Program-made: the position numbers and the translations under genes
The notes under the pieces: generated by a model
What the model was told of the DNA's origin: nothing
Database searches by the model: none
What the model saw: the letters and a program-made list of their open reading frames with translations, nothing else
In this document: piece after piece, positions 11,701 to 18,879 of the stretch
Layout of the letters: each line of letters opens with the position of its first letter
How positions within the stretch are numbered: the first letter of the stretch is position 1
From: Verrucomicrobiota bacterium
Lineage (GTDB): Bacteria; Verrucomicrobiota; Kiritimatiellia; SS1-B-03-39; UBA6053
NCBI GenBank assembly: GCA_020831635.1
Contig: JAFIGC010000034.1
Location: forward strand, 1 to 43,148
Length of the DNA stretch: 43,148 nt
Direction of reading: 5' to 3'

Positions 11701-14700
11701 ACGCTCGACAAGAAATCCGTCTTCATCGTCCGAATTGACGGTCCAGTTGAGTTCAATCTCACTGTCGGAAACCACCGAGACTTCAAGATTCGAAGCGGCG
11801 GTGGGCGGATGGGTGGGATCGGGAATGGTGGTGCCACTGGCGACCGCACTCCACTCGGAAATCCCGGTGATGTTGCTGGCCGCCACGCGGTAGTGGTAGG
11901 TGGTGTCCGATTCCAGCCCTTCGTCCAGATAACGGTCACTACCTTCCGGCAAAGCGGCAATTTCCGTCCAATTGCTGCCATCAGCAGAGCGTTCGACATG
12001 ATAAGTCTGCTCGTTCCAGGCATTGTCCTGCCAAGTCAGTTCCAATTGCGTGCGAAAACCGGGCTCGACCACCAGATCGGAGGGAGCCTCCGGAATGCGG
12101 GGTTGGGCGAAGGCGAGCACTCGTCCGGTGGTGGTGGTGACAATTACGTGATCGTGGGCAATGGCGATCCCATCGGGAATGATCTCCTCACTGTTGGCAT
12201 TGGCATCAATTTCAGTAATCGTGAAGGATTCCTCGTTGGGATCGATGACCGCAATGCCGATTCTGTCATTATTGCGACGGGCAACCAAATAACTGAACCG
12301 TCCCGCGCCAAACATGTATTCCTCCATGAACCTCCGCGAGAAACGGTTTTCCGGAAAAGCAAATTCCCGCAAAACAACATCATGGTCATCCGCGGAGAAC
12401 TCCAAATAAACATTTTCACTCGCTCCGCGAAAAACGATAAAACGATCTTCCTGCTGAACGGCAGTTCGGGAATCACCAGCCACAGAGGCCTCATACATCC
12501 CCGTCCCCGAGCGGAAATTCGCCCCCATCCAGATCTGAACGGGACCAATCCAACCGTGTCCTCCGTCATGTCCACGGGCCACCGGATACACGGCCGGGGC
12601 GGGACTGCGGGGGGTAATTCGTTCCAGGGTATCCGGATCAATATCGGTGTAGGCGATCCGCAACCGGCCATCTACCACCTGCATAATGTCATTGATATGG
12701 TTGTTTTCCGGATCATTCAACACTCTGTGGTTGATCGGCTCACCGTTGGTGGGATCCAGCGCCCAGACATAAATCCCGTTGTCAATATTGGTATGGCGAC
12801 CGGCCGAGACATAGAGGGTTCCATCGTAAAGAACCGGACTGGAGCGAACGGGGTGGGTGCTTTCCATCTGGGAATGCGCGTTGTGCAGGCGCTCATAGGG
12901 GGCGGCGAGGAAAGTCCAGATAATGCTGCCATCAGACAAATCAATCGCCGAAACGGTGCCGTCATTCACCCCGACAAACGCCACATCACCAGCCAGGGTC
13001 GGAGGGGCGGCCACCCGTCCGCTCAAACGAGTTGACCAGCGTTCAGCGCCGTCGAGCAAATTCAGCGAAACCAGTTTGTGCCGGTCCGGTACGGAGATCA
13101 GTATTTGATTACCGTCAACCACTGGTTGAGTGATCGCACCTGGGCTGTCGCTGTTCATCGTCCACACGTAGGGGATAGCTCCCTCCGGACCCGATAGATC
13201 GATCTCTGATGACCAGGCTAGCTCAAGCGGCCCCTCTGGTCCGTCCACTGTCCTCCAGCCACGGCGCTTGAAGTCACCACGGAAGGTCGGCCAATCCCCC
13301 GCTTCCTCTGCCAACGAACCCTGTGCGGTGCCCGCAACCAGCAAGCGCTCCGAATAGGGAACGAATTCAGGAAAGGAGGGTTCGTTGACCAGAGCCACCG
13401 TCTCGCCGATATAGCGCGAGGAAGCGCTGGAACGAAAACCGGAAGTTACATACCACATATTGTTGGCCGCCTTGTTGAATCCTCCATAGTCCTCGAAAGT
13501 GACCAGGTCCGTGGTGTTGTCTATCTCCGTGCCGTCGTAGGAGGTAAAGATGTTGTTGCGGATGATATAATCCTTGGTCGCTCCGCTGAAGCGGGTGTAA
13601 CGACTGGTCCGTCCCGCGGAGTTTTCATGGACCCGCTCGCCGGTCATGGCGTCGAAAACATAAGCAACCCCGGCCTCGTTGAAAATAATGTAATCCTCGG
13701 ACAAAGCCAGGTTGGCCCGATGGCCTGTCAACATCGGGACGTCCATGAAGTCATTTACACCCGTTCGACGGAAGCGCTCCTGACCGGTTGCCGGGTCAAG
13801 CGAAGCCAGGAAGTTGTTGGCGACTTGTGCATAAGAAGGAACGCCTGCGTTATTCGCGGTTTCCTGCGCCTTCTGCGGATCGTTCAAATGACTCGACACA
13901 ACCAGGTGACCAAATTCCATGATGATAAATTTCAAGGCGTGGTCATGCACGCCGTCATAACGCCACAGTTGCTCCCCGGTCGCCGGATTCAGCCCAACCA
14001 CCGCAGTGGCAATGTTGTCGTGCCGCTCAAAAAGACGCATGCTGGCAAAGGGATTGTTATCGGTGGAGGCCAAAACCACCGCCAGCACATCCGCTTCGCC
14101 GTTTTGATCGATCGCCAGCATGTCGGTGTACTCATGTGCAGGAAAGGTTTTTTCCCAAAGCAATTGGGTTCCATCGGCACTCAGGGCCCGCACGATGTTG
14201 CCGCCGTCCGCGTGATAGATGCGCTGCTCATCAGAAATCACCCGATAGGTGAAGAAATTGTTCATATTCCAGTGTCCCATCTGGATTTCCTGGTTTTCCA
14301 AGCGATCATTCCATTGAATCAGAGGTAGAGATTCTTCAATGATTTGACCGGTGAGTATGTTGCGCGATTCCATAAACAACGGCTCATTGTCACGACCATC
14401 ATGATAGGTATTTCCCGCTTGCGGTTGCGGGAGAAAAAGGCGTTCACCGTCGCTAAAGGCGATGAAAGGCCAAACCAGGTACTCTCCCATCGTATGACGC
14501 TCGTTCCATAAGGTTACGCCGCTGAAGGCGTCGCGGGCATGGGGGTTGCGCGGCCGGTTGCCGAATTGGGTTGTATAACGGCTTTGAAAACGAGGATTGT
14601 TGCCACTCACGAAATGCACCCGCTCCGATATGATATGGTAGGCCGCCGGAATACCACGTGCGCCGCCGAGCCACTGGATACTATTGGGCGGCTGAACCGT

Positions 14701-15228
14701 GTCACGGCTCAGGTTATTGCCGGTGGCATCTCGATTGCGTCCCAGCCAAACGTCCATCCCCTCCGGACGCTCTTTGCGGATCTCGGTCAAATCGTCCCCC
14801 ACCAGCGCAACCCCATGGGCCGGGGCAATGACCCGCGTCACCTCATCCTCACCTAGCGCATCAAATTGCGCTTGGGACAAAACCAGGACGTTGACCGCAT
14901 TGCTTTGAAAAGGAAGCGCTGCCGTATTGCGCCATTGCTGGGCATCGGCGATGGGGTGCACCTCGGCATTGACGAAGGCTTCGTCGAACTGATCCACTAA
15001 CTGTGGATCCGAACTCAAGGCCACAATCACATGTTTGCCGGCGTCAGCTAAATCAATGGCGGTTTGGGAACCCGAGGGCTCGACCAAAACCACCAAACCC
15101 GCCTCCCCTCCGGCTCGTCCGGTAATGTCACTTGGCTCTACCGCATGTGCTTGGAGACTTAAGCACGTGAGGAGCACGAAGAGGAGGGCGGAGAATCTGC
15201 GGCGGTAGGGGTAATTGATGTCTCTCAT
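2716..15228 (-). CDS. Giant secreted PQQ-propeller/FN3/Ig/PA14/golvesin-like protein (4170 aa)
   Basis: I chose the ATG at 15228 because it has AAAAGGAA 8 nt upstream and opens a clear signal peptide ending in AHA; a GTG at 15255 would only add nine residues. In order: signal peptide; a degenerate Rossmann, methyltransferase-like region (about residues 30-140); a large PQQ-type beta-propeller (about 190-1045); two FN3 domains; module A copy 1 (about 1238-1474); FN3; Ig-like domain (1586-1668); a region of unknown fold (1670-1995); a second Ig-like domain (2005-2090); a malectin-like domain (2096-2246); FN3; module A copy 2 (2353-2591); three FN3; module A copy 3 (2889-3126); two FN3; a second propeller-like region beginning STFLGGSSEEDA (3323-3776); FN3; PA14 (3881-4016); a golvesin C-terminal-like domain (4029-4170). 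The domain set suggests extracellular glycan or surface binding. There is no PEP-CTERM tail. The next gene overlaps by ATGA. Confidence 0.85.
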   Translation of the reverse strand: MRDINYPYRRRFSALLFVLLTCLSLQAHAVEPSDITGRAGGEAGLVVLVEPSGSQTAIDLADAGKHVIVALSSDPQLVDQFDEAFVNAEVHPIADAQQWRNTAALPFQSNAVNVLVLSQAQFDALGEDEVTRVIAPAHGVALVGDDLTEIRKERPEGMDVWLGRNRDATGNNLSRDTVQPPNSIQWLGGARGIPAAYHIISERVHFVSGNNPRFQSRYTTQFGNRPRNPHARDAFSGVTLWNERHTMGEYLVWPFIAFSDGERLFLPQPQAGNTYHDGRDNEPLFMESRNILTGQIIEESLPLIQWNDRLENQEIQMGHWNMNNFFTYRVISDEQRIYHADGGNIVRALSADGTQLLWEKTFPAHEYTDMLAIDQNGEADVLAVVLASTDNNPFASMRLFERHDNIATAVVGLNPATGEQLWRYDGVHDHALKFIIMEFGHLVVSSHLNDPQKAQETANNAGVPSYAQVANNFLASLDPATGQERFRRTGVNDFMDVPMLTGHRANLALSEDYIIFNEAGVAYVFDAMTGERVHENSAGRTSRYTRFSGATKDYIIRNNIFTSYDGTEIDNTTDLVTFEDYGGFNKAANNMWYVTSGFRSSASSRYIGETVALVNEPSFPEFVPYSERLLVAGTAQGSLAEEAGDWPTFRGDFKRRGWRTVDGPEGPLELAWSSEIDLSGPEGAIPYVWTMNSDSPGAITQPVVDGNQILISVPDRHKLVSLNLLDGAERWSTRLSGRVAAPPTLAGDVAFVGVNDGTVSAIDLSDGSIIWTFLAAPYERLHNAHSQMESTHPVRSSPVLYDGTLYVSAGRHTNIDNGIYVWALDPTNGEPINHRVLNDPENNHINDIMQVVDGRLRIAYTDIDPDTLERITPRSPAPAVYPVARGHDGGHGWIGPVQIWMGANFRSGTGMYEASVAGDSRTAVQQEDRFIVFRGASENVYLEFSADDHDVVLREFAFPENRFSRRFMEEYMFGAGRFSYLVARRNNDRIGIAVIDPNEESFTITEIDANANSEEIIPDGIAIAHDHVIVTTTTGRVLAFAQPRIPEAPSDLVVEPGFRTQLELTWQDNAWNEQTYHVERSADGSNWTEIAALPEGSDRYLDEGLESDTTYHYRVAASNITGISEWSAVASGTTIPDPTHPPTAASNLEVSVVSDSEIELNWTVNSDDEDGFLVERSQDGFTWEEVASLDRGTSGYIDGGLISSTQYWYRVVAYSIAGQSAASNSASEFTLSLGQEISSLFVINQGTINEETGQFSRNGGDEFQGVVAHFEPVSLDEVGSFVDLTFEWSGGAGDNTTQGIVWGLYNGSNVNADAQTNITSAWEGYFHAIGVRSGNSRPSQNSGMYRQGAGPQPLINHAIQDGTFHADDVDGAGGRLNSNQHELAYHGQPITGVVRLERISETEIRYTTVYETGRDDRNNTGSAGGISYRVKGADGEATFYSTHNVSAGGPTTVNAVVFGGRGNFNVQNVVVRSTSEDENGGGDPPPVEPPAAPVDLIASTASAEQILVSWEAGDALAEQFVLESRASGGNWEPLATVSADVLDYAHGGLSPSTTYHYRVLARNEGGDSPWSAEASAITADADEPAPPVITAQPQSQSVIEGVTVAFTVTAFGQPSPDYQWYFNDDEIPGETSATLEIPNVGPANEGSYHVLISNHMGYVESESAALLVGPASESLLVRYTFENVPSISDQHSASSLVRQADAEFADPGIVASPFHIRNFEGSNAEGKVIATDSENGIAGAAQIAGEQSALFQWESGGSGNAYYEFTLDGLGSLEVLRIVSRSGQQWTNSGGWNSYSAARRSQISIRTSLDNYGANVGTVFTAGDNGEFNEELVDLTMLSLTDQAVTFRVYTRSLDPSGSWHRTQVDRVEVLGSPEGSPPDLYDLWVEDNNIVGGPTDLTGGVPNLWRYALGGAADTPSNEFNPRPELDGGRFGLRFQRVADPNLTYEVWATDDLMNWGAAPIWTSTGAENVEGETVVEDVELLQNQTLRFMRLIIRLTGIDPVVIDPPEITQQPISQVILIGETAVFSVSATSDASLTYQWYLNDEPISGANSPTLEISNAQSVDEGLYRVVVSNAGGAVAVEAVSLTTTPPLTSPELFARVNFQTDDQPAPEGWLKDSGKVFGDRGNGFSYGWSGNITDTARQRNNNSSPDFLHDTLVHMQKDGEYTWEIEVPNGEYQVRIIAGDPSHDDSVYAINAEETRVVEGTPDANIRWFEGEEIVSVGDGRLIISNASNAQNNKIAFLEIHFLPSEPNPLPPSSPIGLSAQVGQDSQVLLTWDPVDSETETLHVERSLDGETWVLLTSLDGASVETEDHDVSAGATYWYRLIAENEAGQSDSSAAVSVTLPQEIEVLGAFFTINQGSYDAETGQFGRDGNDVFQGVVAHFDPVELSEPGDFVELTFDWNGGASTNTSQGIVWGLFNGDQVNDHAQTEITAGWEGYFHAIGVREGNSRPSQPSGMYRQGSGPQPLINHATQDGTFSAANDIDGAGGRLNSNVHELPYHGRHSITGVIRLERISETEIRYTTFYETERSDRNNTGWEDGISYRVKGENGDVTFYSTHTVADGVPGTVNALVMAGRDTFHLSNVSLSSSGGSAPTPVAPTTPSGFTATGISESEISLAWTDTSSITETFVLSYRPEGGSWSELATLPASDTEYLHEGLSPSSNYEYRILARNQTGDSNWSETILAGTMDPPLAPPSSPSGLSAQIGQDSQVLLIWEPVDPETENLLLDRSTDGGNWIRLAELPGDATGFVDDGTENETLYQYRLAAENPQGMSDWTDPVEVVTPPAPQQTPETPSNLTPTAVTTQRINLTWEEIGDQADQVEIERSQSGTDWSTIAVIDAGIEFHADLMLDIQTSYSYRLRALNAVGASDWTSVVNATTHAHPDPVGSWYAINDGHWNDQDKTFVRNGEDSLQGVVANFPPVEMAQEGDFVEIEFSWNGGASNNTTQGIVWGLFNGEHVTDHAQTHITGGWEGYFHAIGVREGNSRPSQNSGMYRQGSGPQPLVNHATQEGTFSANDVDGAGGRLVSNVHELAYHGKPINGVIRLERVSETQIRYTTFYQTEREDRNHTGSADGISYRVQGEYGNVTFYSTHTVADGGPTTINSLVFAGRGNFTLKDLTLYTSHSFGFETQVPVSPTGLLGDSLTPRSIVLTWQDPADNADGYELQRSEDGANWSTIAALPFGETEFIDVGLEPETTYHYRVANRNARGTSDWSEIVSVTTLTPVVPLPDVPVDLQAESFRVDHALLSWGYSDERADFVQIERRTGDEPWTVAQVLDATETAWEDEGLQPGTSYEYRMFAFNEGGESHYTDTVGITTSVLPKVNEGIVSTSTFLGGSSEEDAVLGSVILSDGTIVLAANLSDAIPDGVPPMLLHGATKDASGAIVRLSSDGRRVLSVTRVSSRVTDLSADANDNLYVAAWEAGILKLNSTATAVIWNHTDPEGRNPWRVDTSDGGTVVALFHGAGLSNPHAHNPGTGRIHVLSPAGEIIGNFAGRHNTLDVAVHEDSETVIFIGWRQANSWQPDGSQQVLPVQISYFRGVDYVGNVKYTGYDWPTDTEHENFLNRSNNNMADTRGIRASIGRDGYLYLAFEAAGGNHIFRYSPFDIMEPVDIVHGDWHHQFFNSNAEHKTFFARYEAETGEYLTGQEFCGRLSSGEGNGVRPLAIEADEEGRVFLSGRAAAGMPLSWNPPGTGAYSGGSWLMIMSPDFTTREFMTRMAPGGTAYTVATRRIDGYQHLVLAGATTTPSLFLKDPIQSEMNAFVDGFYTVFAPDEVPVEPMPGDLPSAPYSLYANVLAYNSVALEWQHNSDQEYGYRLERAPQDGGDWTAVGNVVKGMFSFVDQTAEGSTTYQYRVRALNDFGVSDPSNVVTLTTPPPPREPDTVVVAQSGLHYAYYEGTWSEMPEFNSLIPVEEGVTPQIDLDLRLRDQQYAFVFEGFVEVDEEGVYTFTTRSKGTIRLWIGDALVVEHDGLDPNEEVSGDILLFPGYHAFRVEYFTNDPDGFQEVLFSFEGGEGEIIPGSRFLHESSVPVMVMADNSDEDVVEVIGTWTTSTFTGGGQFIGEDYLHDGDSNKGQRSVIYQAGLVEGLYEVQIIYSAFSNRASNVPVTIHHAEGSETVTVNQQSGGGIWHTLGTYSFESGFTGHVVISNAGTNGFVIADAIRFVPVTP
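5850..6560 (-). repeat. Module A, copy 3 (intragenic ~235-residue repeat)
   Basis: This is the third copy of a module that contains WEGYFHAIGVREGNSRPSQ, GMYRQGSGPQPL, DGAGGRL and GISYRVQG. It is flanked by FN3 domains on both sides. I do not recognise the domain family. Confidence 0.85.
7455..8170 (-). repeat. Module A, copy 2 (intragenic ~235-residue repeat)
   Basis: This second copy shares the same landmarks as the other two (WEGYFHAIGVR, GNSRPSQ, GMYRQGSG, DGAGGRL, GISYRVKG), and long stretches are also alike at the DNA level. The FN3 domain on each side (near 7030-7135 and 8345-8455) is a recent duplicate as well, both carrying QDSQVLL, so the duplicated unit is larger than the module alone. 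Confidence 0.85.
10805..11515 (-). repeat. Module A, copy 1 (intragenic ~235-residue repeat)
   Basis: This first copy begins near FVINQGTINEETGQF and ends near NFNVQNVVVRST. It keeps the shared core of tryptophan, glycine and asparagine landmarks. It is predicted to be beta-rich and of a size typical of a carbohydrate-binding or LamG-like domain. Confidence 0.85.
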
Positions 15229-15623
15229 GGTAGAATTCCTTTTGGGATGTTGCACTGAAATAACGTTTTTTCTTCAATCTTCTTGATTCTTCCACAGGTC
15301 ACCATCTTTTGTCTACATATTTATCTATGTTATTTTGCGACAGCACTTGTGTCAAAATGCGTATTACTCATATAACTGTATGTACATAATAGTCTTTATA
15401 GGTTTACGTATATACACTTCATAGGTTGTTCATAGTGAGCTTTATATGGCATAATAACGACACACGTTCCGTATGGGGAAATCTCGAAGTGAAGTTTTTG
15501 TTCTGAAAATATACCTGGATGCTTTTCCTAATTTACGCCCATTATTTTCTTGATTGGGCAGACCCTGTGGTCCATCTTCCGAGAATTCAAACGACTCAAT
15601 CGAAAACCGACCGCCCATACATC
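15229..15623. other. AT-rich divergent intergenic region, no gene seen
   Basis: About 395 nt separate the giant secreted gene (minus) from the small membrane protein (plus). The stretch 15300-15480 is markedly AT-rich with many TAT/ATA steps and must hold the promoter of the giant gene. I see no convincing operator, repeat or RNA structure. An extended reading of the small protein back to 15519 is possible but not favoured. Confidence 0.5.
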
Positions 15624-15833
15624 ATGACAAGCGAAAACCATAAACCGAACGAAGCAGAAGCAGAACCGGCGCAGACCGGCGTCGACACGGACGCGCTCCT
15701 GCGTGAAATCATCGCCAAACAGGAAGAACAGCAGGACATGCTGATCACGATTAAAGACAATGTGGGCTGCCTGTTCGCTTACATGGTTGTGAGCATCATT
15801 CTGGGGGTCATTTGGGCTTTGATGAACGCTTGA
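15624..15833 (+). CDS. Small single-pass membrane protein
   Basis: This 69-residue protein has an acidic, polar N-terminal half with a likely short amphipathic or coiled segment (ALLREIIAKQEEQQDML) and one C-terminal transmembrane helix (about residues 48-66, FAYMVVSIILGVIWALM). I chose the ATG at 15624 over the one at 15519 because the extra 35 residues look like non-coding translation. No strong ribosome binding site is seen at either. It resembles many short uncharacterised membrane proteins; I cannot assign a function. Confidence 0.55.
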   Translation: MTSENHKPNEAEAEPAQTGVDTDALLREIIAKQEEQQDMLITIKDNVGCLFAYMVVSIILGVIWALMNA

Positions 15834-16018
15834 ATTCCCCGGGCCTTGCCCGAAAAGCCCTCCAGCTTGATAACGGCCTCGAAAACAGGGGCTGAAAAAA
15901 ACCTTTTGGGACAAAAAACGACTATATTTGCGACAAAGGGGACTGCCGCCCGACGAAGATCGCATGATTTCATCCCATTTTGCGTGAACAGTTCAACCGG
16001 ACTTGGTATGAGATCGGC

Positions 16019-18874
16019 ATGAGCAACCCAACTTTTTTCTCCGAATTGACCGCCGCGATGGGTGACCGGGTTTCCACCGGCGAATTGACCCGCGGCATCC
16101 ATGCCACCGACGCGAGCCACTACCAGATCATGCCGCAGGCCGTGGTCTGGCCGCGGAACGAGGCGGACGTCGTCCGCACCCTCGAATTGGCCGCCCGACA
16201 CAAGGTGCCCAGCACCGCGCGCGGGGCCGCGACTTCGCTTTCGGGTCAGACCCACGGACCGGGGTTGATTCTGGACGTGTCCCGCCATATGAATCAAATT
16301 CTGGCCCTGAACGCGGAAGAGGGATGGGCCCGGGTGCAACCGGGGGTCATTCGGGATCAACTCAATGCCGCCGCCGCCGAACATGGCCTGCATTTTGCCC
16401 CGGATCCCGCCACCACCAGCCGGGCCACCGTCGGCGGTATGATCGGCAACAATTCTTCGGGCACCCGCTCGGTGATCTACGGCAAAACCAGCGACCACCT
16501 GCTCTCCTGTCGCATCGCCCTCGCCGATGGGCGCGTGCTCGATCTGCATCCCGCCAAATTGCGGAATTGGGAAGGCGAAGAGGCGGGCGAACTGTTGCGG
16601 GGACTCAAGGACATCATCGACACCCATCGCGACGCCATCGCCAAACGCTTTCCCAAAGTCATGCGCCGGGTCAGCGGCTACGCCTTGGACGCGTTTTTGG
16701 ACGATCCCGCCGAAACCCCTTGGAATTTGGCCCGCCTCATTTGCGGAAGCGAGGGCACCCTGGGCGTGCTCCTCGAAGCCACCGTCAAACTGGAGCCCCT
16801 CCCGAAGGCCACCTGCGTGGTGGCGGTGCATTTCAACGACATCCTCGAATCCCTCCGCAACATCGAACCCATGCTGGCCTTTGGACCCAGCGCCATCGAA
16901 TTGCTCGACCACACGGTTCTGCGGGAGGCCCAAACCAACGGCAGCACCCGCGATATCGCCGACTTCATTGAGGGAGCGCCCAAGGCCATGCAATTGGTCG
17001 AATTTTTTGGAGAAGATCCCGCCGACGCCGCCCAAAAAGCGGAATCCATGATCGCCGACCTCAAAAAACGCGGCGTGGGGTATGCCTGGCCGCTTTTCGC
17101 CGATCCCATCAGTCAGCAGAAAGCTTGGGACGTGCGCCGTTTGGGACTGGGCCTCATCACCAACGTCAAAGGGTCCACCAAGGGACAGGCTTTCGTGGAG
17201 GACGCCTGCATTCCCCTGCCCCACCTCCCGGAATACATTGAAAAACTGACCGAAAAATGCCGGGAGGAGGAGGTCAACCTCATCCTCTACGCCCATTCTT
17301 CGGTGGGGGTGTTGCACGCGCGTCCGGAATTGGATCTGCACAAAACCTCGGATGTCGAAAAAATGCGGCGCATTGCCGAGTACGCCTTCGATCTCTGCGT
17401 GAAATACGGGGGCGCCTGGGCGGGCGAGCACGGCGACGGACTGGTGCGCGGTGAATTTATCGCCAAATTTTTCGGCCCCGAGGTCTATGGCGCCTTCAAA
17501 AAGGTGAAAGCGCTGTTCGATCCGAACAACCTCATGAACCCCAACAAGCTCATCGATCCCCCGCCGATGACCACCCACATGCGCTATCAGGTGCCGAACT
17601 ACGCCGAAAAAGCGGCGGCGGCGGAAAAAAAGGCGCTCTTCCATTACCGCGCTCAAGGCGGGTTGACCCTCGCGGTGGAGCAGTGCAACGGGGTCGGTGC
17701 CTGCCGCAAACTGGGCAGCGGGGTCATGTGCCCCAGCTTTATGGCCACCCGCGATGAAAAAGACAGCACCCGCGCCCGCGCCAATGCCCTCCGCCTCGCC
17801 ATCACCGGACAACTCAAACAGGGTGACAGTGACGCCGCCATGGCTTCCGACGAAATGCAGGAGATCATGGGCCTCTGCCTCGGCTGCAAGGCCTGCAAAA
17901 AAGAATGTCCCAACGCCGTGGACGTGGCGAAAATGAAGGCCGAAGTCCTGCAACGCCGCTACGATGTCAAGGGTACCCCCTTCGGCGCCCGGCTGGTGGG
18001 CGGATTGCCCGCCATGGCCCGGTTTTTCTGTGGACCACACGCGCCCCTCATCAACTGGGGCATGAATCTGCCCTTCAAGAGGCGCATGTTGGAAAAAATC
18101 ACCGGCATCGACGCCCGCCGTCCCCTGCCCCGTTTTGCAACCCAATCCCTGCGCCAACGTCTGGGCGACACCCGGTCACGCGGCACCCCGGACCGGGGAG
18201 AAGTCGCCCTCTACATCGACTCCTACACCAACGCCTACGATCCCCACATCGGCGAAGCCGCCCTCGACCTGCTGGCCGACTGCGGTTACCGCGTTCATCC
18301 CGTGTTTGCAGGGGACAGCCAACGTGCCCGCATTTCCAAGGGCCTGTTACACGCCGCCAAAAAACATGGCGAAACCACCCTGCGCAATCTCGACGTCTGG
18401 GCCGCTCAAAACATTCCCATTCTCTGTCTGGAACCCAGTTGCGCCTCCGCCCTCAAGGACGATCTGCCCGACCTCCTCGATGACGAAGCCTTGGGGCAAC
18501 GCGTGGCGGCCCACATTTTCCTCGTGGACGAATTCCTGCACCGCGAAAAAGTGACCGTCAAACTCAAATACGAAAAGTTGCTCGTACACGGACACTGCCA
18601 CCAAAAAGCCCTGTTTGGCATTACCGGACTACGGGCCCTGTTGCCGGGGGCCACCCTAATCGACGCCGGCTGCTGCGGCATGGCCGGCGCCTTTGGCTAC
18701 GAACACCGCGACCTCAGCCTCAAAATCGGCGAAGACCGCCTCTTTCCCGCCATCCGCGCCGCCGCCGCGGACACCGTCGTGGTCGCCAACGGCTTCAGTT
18801 GCCGTCACCAAGTCCACGACGCCCTCGGCATCCTGCCCAAACATTTCGTGGAAGTGGTTGAATTCACGCGTTGA
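16019..18874 (+). CDS. FAD-linked oxidase fused to Fe-S/CCG reductase (D-lactate or D-2-hydroxyglutarate dehydrogenase type)
   Basis: The N-terminal half is a GlcD/PCMH-type FAD-binding domain (TARGAATSLSGQT, GPGLILDVSRHMNQIL) followed by a FAD-oxidase C-terminal domain with GGAWAGEHGDGLVRGEF. The C-terminal half has two ferredoxin-type cysteine clusters (near residues 556-568 and 620-632, the latter CLGCKACKKECP) and CCG-type heterodisulfide reductase motifs (GHCHQK near 859 and GCCGMAG near 884). This fused layout is that of membrane-associated flavin/iron-sulfur dehydrogenases such as YdiJ/Dld-II-like enzymes, which oxidise D-2-hydroxy acids and pass electrons to the quinone pool. The substrate cannot be read from the sequence. 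The start at 16019 (ATG) is preferred over a TTG at 15980, giving 951 residues. It converges on the next gene with only 5 nt between stops. Confidence 0.88.
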   Translation: MSNPTFFSELTAAMGDRVSTGELTRGIHATDASHYQIMPQAVVWPRNEADVVRTLELAARHKVPSTARGAATSLSGQTHGPGLILDVSRHMNQILALNAEEGWARVQPGVIRDQLNAAAAEHGLHFAPDPATTSRATVGGMIGNNSSGTRSVIYGKTSDHLLSCRIALADGRVLDLHPAKLRNWEGEEAGELLRGLKDIIDTHRDAIAKRFPKVMRRVSGYALDAFLDDPAETPWNLARLICGSEGTLGVLLEATVKLEPLPKATCVVAVHFNDILESLRNIEPMLAFGPSAIELLDHTVLREAQTNGSTRDIADFIEGAPKAMQLVEFFGEDPADAAQKAESMIADLKKRGVGYAWPLFADPISQQKAWDVRRLGLGLITNVKGSTKGQAFVEDACIPLPHLPEYIEKLTEKCREEEVNLILYAHSSVGVLHARPELDLHKTSDVEKMRRIAEYAFDLCVKYGGAWAGEHGDGLVRGEFIAKFFGPEVYGAFKKVKALFDPNNLMNPNKLIDPPPMTTHMRYQVPNYAEKAAAAEKKALFHYRAQGGLTLAVEQCNGVGACRKLGSGVMCPSFMATRDEKDSTRARANALRLAITGQLKQGDSDAAMASDEMQEIMGLCLGCKACKKECPNAVDVAKMKAEVLQRRYDVKGTPFGARLVGGLPAMARFFCGPHAPLINWGMNLPFKRRMLEKITGIDARRPLPRFATQSLRQRLGDTRSRGTPDRGEVALYIDSYTNAYDPHIGEAALDLLADCGYRVHPVFAGDSQRARISKGLLHAAKKHGETTLRNLDVWAAQNIPILCLEPSCASALKDDLPDLLDDEALGQRVAAHIFLVDEFLHREKVTVKLKYEKLLVHGHCHQKALFGITGLRALLPGATLIDAGCCGMAGAFGYEHRDLSLKIGEDRLFPAIRAAAADTVVVANGFSCRHQVHDALGILPKHFVEVVEFTR

Positions 18875-18879
18875 AACAA

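Noticed and set aside
8074-13035. Long plus-strand open frames across the giant secreted gene (for example 8074-10446 and 11572-13035)
   Set aside because: They are shadows in GC-rich coding DNA. The minus strand has consistent FN3, Ig and propeller domains.
15779-18157. 792-codon minus-strand open frame opposite the FAD/Fe-S oxidoreductase
   Set aside because: It is antisense to a well-conserved enzyme, has no motif and a biased composition.
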